Source: Albibeggiatoa sp964388965 (GTDB lineage Bacteria; Pseudomonadota; Gammaproteobacteria; Beggiatoales; Beggiatoaceae). From it: DNA of 28,586 bases. Location: the NCBI GenBank assembly GCA_964388965.1, contig CAYMCP010000048.1, positions 1 to 28,586 on the forward strand, written 5' to 3'. Below, piece after piece: positions 6,847 through 14,228 of this stretch (positions within the stretch are counted from its first letter, which is position 1; each line of letters opens with the position of its first letter). A program made the position numbers and the translations under genes. The notes below the pieces were generated by a model that worked only from the letters and a program-made list of their open reading frames with translations, had not been told where the DNA came from and did not search any database.

Positions 6847-7998
6847 TTAATTGTCTTCTTTAATTACTGCATTGCCTTCGACAGCTTGGCGTGTTGGCTC
6901 ATGTTTAATTGCGCCATCATGGGTTAAAGTGCTGCCTGCAATCACCTCATCTGCCATATCCAAGTTTAAATTCCCCTCTTTATCAATCACTAAGCTGAGT
7001 AAATTAAACAAGTTTTTCGCATACATTTCACTGGCATGTAGTGGCATGTCACTTGGGATATTTAAAGGCGCGTGAATTTTAATACCATTATGCTCAATCG
7101 TTTTACCTGCTTGGGTTAATTCACAATTACCGCCACCTTCTGCCGCAATATCTACGATCACAGAACCTGTAGCCATACCATTGACCATTGCTTTAGTAAT
7201 AATTTTCGGGGAAGGACGACCCGGTATTGCAGCAGTCGTAATCACAACATGAGATTTTGCAATGTGTTCTGCCAATTTATCTTGCTGCATTTTTTTCTCT
7301 TCTGCGGTCAATTCACGCGCGTAACCGCCCGTCCCTTCGGCTTTAATTTCCATATCAATGAATTTCGCGCCTAACGATTGAACTTGCTCCTTAGTCGCTG
7401 CACGCACATCATACGCCTCCACCATTGCACCTAAACGTCGTGCTGTTGCAATCGCTTGCAATCCCGCGACACCTGCGCCAATAACCAATACTTTCGCTGG
7501 GCGAATTGTACCAGCCGCAGTAGTCAGCATAGGGAAGAAAACACTCGCTAAATCAGCACCCATTAACGCTGCTTTATATCCTGCAACAGCCGCTTGCGAA
7601 GATAACGCATCCATAGATTGCGCACGAGAAATACGCGGCACAAGCTCCATTGCCAATGAAGTAATTTTTTTATCACGCATTTTCATGACTGCATCAGCAT
7701 TTTTATGCGCCGCCATAAAACCAACCACAATTGTACCTTGTTTCATCTGCTCAATTTCAGCTTCGGTAGGTGGTTGCACTTTCAAAACAATATCGGCTTT
7801 TTGATATAACTCAGTCGCGTTGCCCGCTATTTCAACCTCTTTAAACAACGCATCTGGAAAATAAGCACTTTCACCCATGCCTTTTTCCATCATAACAGTC
7901 ACGCCCAATTTTTTGAAACGCGCTGCAATATCAGGTACTAAAGCGACACGCCGTTCTCCAGCCGTCACCTCCTTAGGTACTGCCACACATATTGGCAT
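6847..7998 (-). CDS. pntAA: NAD(P) transhydrogenase subunit alpha-1 (NAD(H)-binding, domain I)
   Basis: Peripheral cytoplasmic subunit that binds NAD(H) and exchanges hydride with domain III of PntB. The 383-residue protein begins with the AlaDh/PNT N-terminal signature (VPKEVTAGERRVAL, 7-20). The RQD-loop residues are all present as Arg122, Gln127 and Asp130 in PRISRAQSMDALS, together with Ser133. The dinucleotide fold carries GAGVAGLQA (174-182). The protein stops after domain I, as expected when the membrane part is the separate pntAB. The ATG at 7998 follows AGAGGAAA. First gene of the operon; a plausible promoter lies at 8076-8104. Confidence 0.96.
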   Translation of the reverse strand: MPICVAVPKEVTAGERRVALVPDIAARFKKLGVTVMMEKGMGESAYFPDALFKEVEIAGNATELYQKADIVLKVQPPTEAEIEQMKQGTIVVGFMAAHKNADAVMKMRDKKITSLAMELVPRISRAQSMDALSSQAAVAGYKAALMGADLASVFFPMLTTAAGTIRPAKVLVIGAGVAGLQAIATARRLGAMVEAYDVRAATKEQVQSLGAKFIDMEIKAEGTGGYARELTAEEKKMQQDKLAEHIAKSHVVITTAAIPGRPSPKIITKAMVNGMATGSVIVDIAAEGGGNCELTQAGKTIEHNGIKIHAPLNIPSDMPLHASEMYAKNLFNLLSLVIDKEGNLNLDMADEVIAGSTLTHDGAIKHEPTRQAVEGNAVIKEDN

Positions 7999-8075
7999 AT
8001 TGCATTTCCTCTGAATTTTAACTAAGTTTAGTTTATGATCTACTAGAATCTAAAAACAGCTATAAAAAGCCATAC

Positions 8076-8104
8076 ATCATATAACGGGATAGATTTTCAG
8101 TAAA
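8076..8104 (-). promoter_or_regulatory. Predicted sigma-70 promoter for the pnt operon
   Basis: Read on the minus strand: -35 TTTACT (8104-8099, 4 of 6 consensus positions), 17-base spacer, -10 TATGAT (8081-8076, 5 of 6). The start point would be near 8069, leaving a leader of about 70 bases that contains the palindrome at 8020-8033. Confidence 0.45.
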
Positions 8105-8252
8105 CACATAAAACAGGAGATTTGTGGCGTGCTTTTCAGATCGAATTTAGAGAAATATTTGTTGCAGCCATCAATCTGAATCTGAATCGAGAGCTACCAT
8201 CTATTTCTAAACTTACTTTACTGATATATCTTTATAGGCTATCTTTGTTACT

Positions 8253-8281
8253 TTGACTAAAACAATTTCATGATTTAAACA
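8253..8281 (+). promoter_or_regulatory. Weak sigma-70 promoter candidate ahead of the solute-binding protein
   Basis: TTGACT (8253-8258, 5 of 6), 17-base spacer, then TAAACA (8276-8281, 3 of 6). Transcription would start almost at the ribosome binding site, which weakens the case. The -10 lies within a tandem CATGATTTAAA duplication. Confidence 0.25.
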
Positions 8282-8301
8282 TGATTTAAAGGAGATAGTG
8301 T

Positions 8302-9969
8302 ATGCGCACATTTTGGATATTGTGTAGCTGTATACTGGCATTTAATGGCTACGCAAACGGCACGGATAATAAATCAATTACATTGCGTTATGATGACAGT
8401 GAAAGGCGTGCTGCTCCACAATTAGCACCCGGTTCCCATCTTAAAATACACATTCCAAGTCTACCTTATCTTTATGTTTCTCATGCTATTAATGGCGCAC
8501 TGTTTCGTCCAGCAAATAATGAACGTGGTTGGAAATATGACTTAGCAGTCAGTCACGAAAAAATGAGCGATACCATATACGAATTTAAACTACGTCAAGG
8601 AGTGAATTTTCAAGATGGTACGCCATTTAATGCTGATATGGTGCTGCTCAATATGGAATATTTTAAACAAAAACCATTTTTATACAGCAAAATGCACGAA
8701 GTATTTGATTATGTAGAAAAAATAGATGAATTTACCGTTAGATTTCATTTAACTCAAAAATATGGCATATTCCTAAATGATTTAGTGTGGGTGCAATTTT
8801 ACACACCTACCTATTTAGAAAAATTTGGCTGGAATGGTAAACCAACATGCCCCAATCTAGCAGAACCCGGTGCGTATGGTATTGGTCCCTACATTTTGAC
8901 TGAAGGTTACATTGAAGGCGATAGAAAAACACCTAAAGCAGAATTAGTTGCAAACCCTAATTATTGGGATAAAAACTATCCTAAAATTGAAAAAATTACT
9001 GTTTATACCGAATATGATAGTAACAAAGCAAAAAATGACGTTTTATACCAAGAAAACATACTTGATATTACCCCAATTGCTTTTGAAAACAAAGTTGAAA
9101 CAATTTTATCACCATACGCTAAATTACTTATTTCGCCTTCCACTGATAGCTACGCAATTCACATCAATATGCGCACGGGCAATCCCGCTTTACTAAAAAA
9201 AGAAGTCCGTTTAGCATTAAATCAAGCTTTAAATCGAAAATATTTACTTTACTTTGTCTATGAAGGTGAAGGACAAATTTCATCTACTTTAGCATCACCA
9301 AATTTTCCTGGTGTGCAAGAAGTTTCTCAATTTATTAAACCCTATGACGAATCTAGCGATCCCTATGCCCCAGAAGAACAAGCCCGCCTTAAATCCATTC
9401 TCGACGGTCTCACCCTAAAAGTACTGACACAAGAGCGGTTTTTATTTTTATGGCGTGGAATTGAATACCAATTAGGTAAAGTCGGTGTAAAATTAGACTT
9501 AAATGTAACGCATACAGAAACGATTATTTTTCGAGAATTATTATTAACTAATGAAAAGAAAAATACAATTGATTGGGATTTGCTCATTTGGGGTAATGAT
9601 GACTGGTTTTTTTTCCATCCGTGGACTGCATTTTTCGTATATCGTACCCACAACGTTTGGAGTACAATTTTTCCAGACCCAATTATGGATAACTATATTG
9701 AGGAGATGTTTAAAGTAGCAGTTGATGAACCCGGTTATTCGAGTGTGATAAAAAGTATTATGCAGCGCGCCCATAATAATGCCTACATGTTATTTGTTCC
9801 CACCCCTAACAAAGTATTTGCTGTCAATAAAGAAGTGATCTTCACTCCCTACAAAATGGCTTCAGTACCACTTTGGGAAATTGAATTAACTACTGATCAT
9901 GCTTCTATTCGACGTGACAGCTATCCTGAACGCTTAAAACAGCCTGTTGCCATTATTTATAAAAATTAA
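8302..9969 (+). CDS. Periplasmic solute-binding protein, family 5 (peptide/nickel type)
   Basis: Bilobed periplasmic receptor of the Dpp/Opp/Nik class (SBP_bac_5). The ATG is preceded by AAAGGAG. Residues 1-20 form a signal peptide. Family hallmarks are YEFKLRQGVNFQDGTPFNADMV (93-114), the glycine-rich YGIGPYILTE (192-201), and LVANPNYWD (215-223) followed by the KIEKITV strand. At 555 residues it is a typical size. The ligand cannot be read from sequence. No ABC permease or ATPase gene is adjacent; instead a chemoreceptor gene starts 13 bases after its stop, so the two should be co-transcribed. This suggests that the protein presents its ligand to the chemoreceptor, as DppA does with Tap in E. 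coli, though it may also serve a transporter encoded elsewhere. Confidence 0.88.
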   Translation: MRTFWILCSCILAFNGYANGTDNKSITLRYDDSERRAAPQLAPGSHLKIHIPSLPYLYVSHAINGALFRPANNERGWKYDLAVSHEKMSDTIYEFKLRQGVNFQDGTPFNADMVLLNMEYFKQKPFLYSKMHEVFDYVEKIDEFTVRFHLTQKYGIFLNDLVWVQFYTPTYLEKFGWNGKPTCPNLAEPGAYGIGPYILTEGYIEGDRKTPKAELVANPNYWDKNYPKIEKITVYTEYDSNKAKNDVLYQENILDITPIAFENKVETILSPYAKLLISPSTDSYAIHINMRTGNPALLKKEVRLALNQALNRKYLLYFVYEGEGQISSTLASPNFPGVQEVSQFIKPYDESSDPYAPEEQARLKSILDGLTLKVLTQERFLFLWRGIEYQLGKVGVKLDLNVTHTETIIFRELLLTNEKKNTIDWDLLIWGNDDWFFFHPWTAFFVYRTHNVWSTIFPDPIMDNYIEEMFKVAVDEPGYSSVIKSIMQRAHNNAYMLFVPTPNKVFAVNKEVIFTPYKMASVPLWEIELTTDHASIRRDSYPERLKQPVAIIYKN

Positions 9970-9982
9970 AGGATGTATTTTA

Positions 9983-11674
9983 ATGAAAAATCTAAGCATT
10001 ACCATTAAATTCTTACTACTATCTGGATTTTCAATTTTATCTTTAATTTGTTTAGGTATTTATGGCTTGCAAAATGTGTACATGACTTTTACTGATGTAA
10101 AGCATGTTTACAATACAACATTAAAAATTGAGCAAGCAACACGTGCTATAGGTAATCCGTTGCACAATATGCGTCATTTATCTTTGCTACTTGTGACTTC
10201 TCCTGATCAAAACATTCGTAGCGAACTACAACAACAACAAACGATATTAATCAAGCAGATTGATGATACTTTTGAGGAATGGAAATCAATTATCACAGCT
10301 TCCACCATGCCAGAATTTTTGAAATTACAAGAAACTTGGGAACAATACAAAATTTTAGTAATGTATACAGCCGAACAAGTATTAGCAGGATACCGAGAGG
10401 CTGCTTTTATCAATGCTACAGGTCCAGAACAAGAGCAATTTAAACGGCTATCAGATGATTTGACTGCATTATTACAAGGCAAAGTAAACGATAGTGCTAA
10501 TGTGTATCAATCTGCAAATAAAAATTATCAAATTACAATTAGAAATGCTATTATTATTATAGTTATTTTCATATTTATTGTTGCGGCTTTTAGTTGGTTT
10601 ATTGGAAGAATGATTATTAGATCATTGCATACAGCAGTAAATATTGCTAATTCGATTACAAGTGGTAATTTAAATACTCACATCGAAGTAGGCACTAAAG
10701 AGGAAACAGGTAAATTAATGATTGCGTTAGATACCATGCAAACGCAATTGCGTACCAGAATGGAGGAAGCAAACGAAACGGTTGAGCGTTTAACTAAAAC
10801 AATGGGAGTCATTAAACAAGTTTCCGACGCGGTGCAAGTTTCCTCAGAACAAATCTCTCAAGGTAATGAAAGTTTAAGTCGGCGCACGGAGGAACAAGCC
10901 GCATTTTTAGAACAAACCGTTGCAAGTATGGAACAAATGACCAGCACAATTCAGCAAAATGCGGATAACGCAGATCAATCTACACAATTGGCAGTCAGTG
11001 CCAGAGAAAAGGCAGAACGTGGTGGTAGCGTAATTAGTTCAGCAATTTTAGCAATGAAGGAAATCAGCGAAAGTAGTGAACAAGTTTCGGCGATTATTAC
11101 AGTCATTGATGAAATTGCATTTCAAACCAATTTATTAGCCTTGAACGCAGCAGTTGAAGCCGCACGAGCAGGTGAGCAAGGACGTGGATTTGCCGTAGTC
11201 GCAGCAGAAGTGCGTAATTTAGCCCAACGCAGTGCAACAGCCGCAAAAGAAATTAAAAATTTAATTAAAAATAGCGTCGAGAGAGTTGATGAAGGTACAA
11301 AATTAGTCAATCAGTCTGGCGCGACTTTAGAGGAAATTGTTGTTGCGGTTAAAAAAGTCAATGATATTATTTCAGAGATAGCAGCCGCCAGTCGGGAACA
11401 GTATGCAGGTATTACTCAAATTAATAAAGCGGTGTCAAAAATGGATGAAATGACGCAACAGAATGCGATATTAGTCGAAGAGGCAACGCAAAATAGTGAT
11501 AATATGCGAATTCAAGCGGAGTCGTTACGTTCTCAATTGGTTGAATTTAAATCCAACACAGTTGAGATAGATACAACTTCTTCTTCGCAAGTTCAACCCG
11601 AAGCGTCACCCGCTGTCAAAACTACAAAACCAATAATTTCCGCAGAAGATGATGGAGATTGGGCTGAATTTTAA
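9983..11674 (+). CDS. Methyl-accepting chemotaxis protein with CheR-docking tail
   Basis: Inner-membrane chemoreceptor that controls CheA kinase activity. The ATG at 9983 follows AAAGGATG; the frame continues upstream but overlaps the previous gene and lacks the canonical N-terminus. Layout of the 563 residues: TM1 about 9-29, periplasmic four-helix-bundle-like sensor 30-187, TM2 about 188-208, HAMP about 209-262, signalling coiled coil about 280-520. The hairpin tip contains IDEIAFQTNLLALNAAVEAA, which binds CheA/CheW. The protein ends in DWAEF, matching the xWxxF CheR/CheB-docking pentapeptide of Tsr and Tar (NWETF), so it is probably a high-abundance-type receptor that recruits methylation enzymes. 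The sensor is a plain helical bundle, which suits indirect sensing through a binding protein such as the one encoded just upstream. Confidence 0.96.
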   Translation: MKNLSITIKFLLLSGFSILSLICLGIYGLQNVYMTFTDVKHVYNTTLKIEQATRAIGNPLHNMRHLSLLLVTSPDQNIRSELQQQQTILIKQIDDTFEEWKSIITASTMPEFLKLQETWEQYKILVMYTAEQVLAGYREAAFINATGPEQEQFKRLSDDLTALLQGKVNDSANVYQSANKNYQITIRNAIIIIVIFIFIVAAFSWFIGRMIIRSLHTAVNIANSITSGNLNTHIEVGTKEETGKLMIALDTMQTQLRTRMEEANETVERLTKTMGVIKQVSDAVQVSSEQISQGNESLSRRTEEQAAFLEQTVASMEQMTSTIQQNADNADQSTQLAVSAREKAERGGSVISSAILAMKEISESSEQVSAIITVIDEIAFQTNLLALNAAVEAARAGEQGRGFAVVAAEVRNLAQRSATAAKEIKNLIKNSVERVDEGTKLVNQSGATLEEIVVAVKKVNDIISEIAAASREQYAGITQINKAVSKMDEMTQQNAILVEEATQNSDNMRIQAESLRSQLVEFKSNTVEIDTTSSSQVQPEASPAVKTTKPIISAEDDGDWAEF

Positions 11675-11791
11675 TCTAACGAATGAATGTAACCTACTAA
11701 AAAATAAAAGAAAATTAGCTGCGATTAAACAAGTGCAGTATGAACACCGCTATAGCCAAACCTTAATGTACCCAAGCGTAAAAATTGGTCC

Positions 11792-11817
11792 ACATTGTAG
11801 ATTCTGCGTGACAATGT
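11792..11817. repeat. Inverted repeat between the chemoreceptor and sulfotransferase genes
   Basis: ACATTGT (11792-11798) and ACAATGT (11811-11817) are exact reverse complements with a 12-base loop. No T-run follows, so it is not a convincing terminator. The rest of 11675-11942 shows no gene. Confidence 0.3.
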
Positions 11818-11850
11818 AGATAAATATTAGAAAATCATGGATGTTAGAGA

Positions 11851-11879
11851 TTTTCATAGGTTTTTGGTAGCGGTATAAT
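11851..11879 (+). promoter_or_regulatory. Predicted sigma-70 promoter for the sulfotransferase gene
   Basis: -35 TTTTCA (11851-11856, 4 of 6), 17-base spacer, perfect -10 TATAAT (11874-11879). The start point would be near 11886, about 57 bases before the ATG at 11943. This is one of the better promoter matches in the window and marks the start of the sulfotransferase-lipoprotein-DctQ unit. Confidence 0.5.
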
Positions 11880-11942
11880 GAGGTGACCTAGTGGTAAAGC
11901 GTTAGGCAAAAATTCTTATCGTTTTAAAGTAAATGGAAGCTC

Positions 11943-12782
11943 ATGATTAAAACATTCGTTGTGTTAGGAAACGCTCGTAGTGGAACAACTTTAGCTACAG
12001 GTATTTTAAAAGCGTTAGGGGTTGCTATGGACGCGGACTATGGTAAACCTAGTGTTCACGCACCTAGGGGATTTTGTGAAAGTTTAGATGCACATCTAAT
12101 CAATACGAAAATATTCCAATTAGCTGCTAAAGAACCGATTATTGAGGGGATTGATGCCCACTGGTCGCCGCCAGATCATAATGATATTCTGGCACAAAAA
12201 CCTTTTGTAGAAAAAGATATTATTAATTTTGTTAATAAGTTCTCTCAAGATCACGAGTTATGGGGATTTAAAAACCCTAAAACGAGTTTAACAATCGATT
12301 TATTTTTACCGCATTTAGAAAACCCGCATTTTATTATCATGCAACGCAATCCATTAACTAATGCCATAGCTTGCCATAAAATTTTCCACTTACCATTTGA
12401 TTACACTTACAAAGTCGTTAATTATTACAATTATCGTCTTGCAGAATTTTATATGCAGCATCATTACCCAACGATTTTTTTAAATTTTGAGGAAATTCGT
12501 GCGCATCCGATACAAATTGCAAAAAAATTAGCTAAATTTGTTCAAGTGGAATTTGATGCTGAAAAGCGTGAACGTATCGAAGAGTTTGTTGTAAAAGAAA
12601 CGCAAAAACATGTATTGTACTGGGAGAGTGATTTTCATCTTGAAACAGGGTTCAAAATTCCAGAAATTGCTTATCCCAGTCACAAAACAGTTCGTCAAAT
12701 CGAGCCTAAAGTTAATCGCTATACTAAATTAAAAAGATGGATTAAAAAAATTATTATCCCATCAAAGAAAACTGAGGAATAA
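11943..12782 (+). CDS. Sulfotransferase-family protein (PAPS-dependent fold)
   Basis: Likely transfers sulfate from 3'-phosphoadenylyl sulfate (PAPS) to a hydroxyl of a carbohydrate or other acceptor. The N-terminus has the 5'-phosphosulfate-binding loop GNARSGTTL (9-17). GFKNPKT (108-114) resembles the second conserved KxP region. IIMQRNPLTNAIACHK (131-146), with Arg135, fits the 3'-phosphate-binding segment. Its 279 residues are normal for bacterial members. There is no signal peptide, so it acts in the cytoplasm. The C-terminus is strongly basic (RYTKLKRWIKKIIIPSKK), which could aid membrane association. Acceptor unknown. A lipoprotein gene follows two bases after the stop, indicating tight coupling. 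Confidence 0.8.
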   Translation: MIKTFVVLGNARSGTTLATGILKALGVAMDADYGKPSVHAPRGFCESLDAHLINTKIFQLAAKEPIIEGIDAHWSPPDHNDILAQKPFVEKDIINFVNKFSQDHELWGFKNPKTSLTIDLFLPHLENPHFIIMQRNPLTNAIACHKIFHLPFDYTYKVVNYYNYRLAEFYMQHHYPTIFLNFEEIRAHPIQIAKKLAKFVQVEFDAEKRERIEEFVVKETQKHVLYWESDFHLETGFKIPEIAYPSHKTVRQIEPKVNRYTKLKRWIKKIIIPSKKTEE

Positions 12783-12784
12783 TC

Positions 12785-13492
12785 ATGCCAGTGAATCGTT
12801 TATTATTTATGATGTTGTGGATAACCAGTTGCACTTTGGTCAATCCTTATTCAGAACAAGCAGATAATGTTGATCATTTCAAACAAACTATTGTGGTAAA
12901 TGATGAAGGGAGTGTGATAACGTTTTCAACCATTAATGGCTATCAAAAACAATACGGTGATGTCGTATGGGATGATAACTTTTTTCGTGGTTTTATTGAT
13001 AAGCGTACAGGAGAGAAAAGTTTTCAAGTCTACAATGTGTTGTATTACAGCAGTAGCGGGCGCGGTGATTGGCGACATTACCAACAAGCAAATTATACGA
13101 CACCCGCCGGTCAACAAATTGCGCCTGCGCAAACTTTAAGACAGATTGAAGATTGTAGTTCATTGGTTTTATACGGAAAATGTATATACAGTGAACATAT
13201 TGCTTTTAATGTCAACGAACAGTTATTAAATGCGATTGCTCAACATAGCGGTGGCTCGAAGTGGATGTATAGTTTAGTTCCGCAACGAGGCGAATATTAT
13301 CCAGATGGTTTATTTGCCACAGAAGCGGCTGCACTACTAGCTAGCATGTCTGAATATCCTATTAATACTGGCGCGTTATCGACTTCTCGCAATCCAACGG
13401 TAGAGCCTACAACGCAGGCAATTTCCGCTGTTATACCAAAATCTCAATTACCACCATCGCGTGAGATTCCTGATGGACGCTCAGTGTTTTAG
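12785..13492 (+). CDS. Predicted outer-membrane lipoprotein of unknown function
   Basis: I do not recognise the family. The N-terminus MPVNRLLFMMLWITSC is a lipoprotein signal: one Arg, a hydrophobic core and the lipobox ITSC, with lipidated Cys16. The residue after it is Thr, not Asp, so Lol sorting to the outer membrane is expected. The mature part has two further cysteines (C124, C133), which may form a disulfide, several Tyr/Trp-rich stretches (81-104) and a low-complexity Pro/Thr/Ser tail (about 200-235). The ATG follows GAGGAAT and lies 2 bases after the sulfotransferase stop, so the two genes are surely one unit. The TRAP small permease gene follows after 43 bases. Confidence 0.8.
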   Translation: MPVNRLLFMMLWITSCTLVNPYSEQADNVDHFKQTIVVNDEGSVITFSTINGYQKQYGDVVWDDNFFRGFIDKRTGEKSFQVYNVLYYSSSGRGDWRHYQQANYTTPAGQQIAPAQTLRQIEDCSSLVLYGKCIYSEHIAFNVNEQLLNAIAQHSGGSKWMYSLVPQRGEYYPDGLFATEAAALLASMSEYPINTGALSTSRNPTVEPTTQAISAVIPKSQLPPSREIPDGRSVF

Positions 13493-13535
13493 TTAAGTCA
13501 GATCGTTTAATATAAAAAATTGCTGGAGAGAAAAA

Positions 13536-14054
13536 ATGAAATTAAATTTATTGTTTAAATTATTAAATAGCGTATTAGATTGGCTGTATAAATTAAGTGG
13601 TATGATGGCAGCCATCTTACTAGTCTGTATTGCGTTATTGATTATTGCCCAAATTGTAGCGCGTTTTATTGGTCAAATCGTTCCGGATGCCAATGAAATC
13701 GCAGGCTACTGTATGGCAGGTACAACTTTTTTGGCATTAGCCTATACCTTGCGTGAAGGTGGACACATTCGCGTTACCATGCTCATAAACCATCTTCCAA
13801 AAGCATACTCACGTTTACTGGAAATTTTTACTTTAGCAGTCGCCAGTAGCTCGACGGGTTATTTTGCCTATTATTTAATTTTAATGGTATGGCAAACTTA
13901 TCAATACGGCGAAGTGTCGCAAGGGCATATTCCAATACCGTTATGGATTCCGCAAAGTAGCTTGGCAATTGGTATGAGTATTTTATGTTTAGCCTTTGTT
14001 GAGGAATTTATTCGCGCTTTAAAAGGTAACACATTGACTTATGAAGAAAAATAA
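13536..14054 (+). CDS. TRAP transporter small permease, DctQ family (orphan)
   Basis: Small membrane subunit of a tripartite ATP-independent periplasmic (TRAP) transporter, which in known systems pairs with a large permease (DctM) and a binding protein (DctP) to import acids with sodium. The 172 residues contain four membrane helices (about 21-43, 55-72, 94-116, 137-160). The conserved LREGGHIRVTM (72-82) follows TM2, and PIPLWIPQ (133-140) precedes TM4; both are standard for the family. The ATG follows GGAGAG. No DctM or DctP gene lies on either side: upstream is the lipoprotein, downstream the opposite-strand unknown gene. It either works with partners encoded elsewhere or has another role. 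Confidence 0.88.
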   Translation: MKLNLLFKLLNSVLDWLYKLSGMMAAILLVCIALLIIAQIVARFIGQIVPDANEIAGYCMAGTTFLALAYTLREGGHIRVTMLINHLPKAYSRLLEIFTLAVASSSTGYFAYYLILMVWQTYQYGEVSQGHIPIPLWIPQSSLAIGMSILCLAFVEEFIRALKGNTLTYEEK

Positions 14055-14209
14055 CATTAGCTGTTATAAAATGGTGTAACTACCTAGTCAATGCCAATTA
14101 GAGCAATATTAACAACTGATTACTAAATCTATACCTACCTAACGTCTTGTTTTCTCACTGTTTTTTGTCTTGACTTTGGCTGCCGTCATAGAATGATGTC
14201 TATCTTACA

Positions 14210-14228
14210 CAGAATGACTAGGATTCTG
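14210..14228. repeat. Short inverted repeat over the stop codon of the 550-residue protein gene
   Basis: CAGAAT (14210-14215) and ATTCTG (14223-14228) pair around a 7-base loop that contains the minus-strand stop codon. It lies where the DctQ and 550-residue-protein transcripts converge (gene-free 14055-14217). No T-run accompanies it on either strand, so termination is doubtful. Confidence 0.3.

Larger units (their letters stand above)
7999..8301. other. Divergent intergenic region between pntAA and the solute-binding protein gene
   Basis: These 303 bases hold no coding frame I would support. Toward pntAA there is a promoter candidate at 8076-8104 and a palindrome AACTAA-GT-TTAGTT at 8020-8033 in the leader. 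Toward the solute-binding protein there is a weak promoter candidate at 8253-8281 and a direct tandem repeat of CATGATTTAAA at 8269-8279 and 8280-8290 just before the ribosome binding site. The middle shows nothing recognisable. Confidence 0.6.

Noticed and set aside
8269..8290. Tandem CATGATTTAAA as a regulatory iteron
   Set aside because: There are only two copies in AT-rich DNA next to a start codon; a small duplication explains it as well.
8302..8331. Lipobox LCSC in the solute-binding protein (Cys10)
   Set aside because: It lies too early in the signal sequence, with no proper hydrophobic core before it; cleavage near residue 20 is more likely.
11792..11817. Terminator for the chemoreceptor gene
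   Set aside because: The stem is only 7 pairs with a 12-base loop and no T-run follows, so it is listed only as an inverted repeat.
11881..11942. tRNA-like string (GAGGTGACCTAGTGGTAAAG) ahead of the sulfotransferase gene
   Set aside because: It resembles a D-arm, but there is no anticodon arm, no GGTTCGAATCC-type T-arm and no matching acceptor stem within 90 bases.
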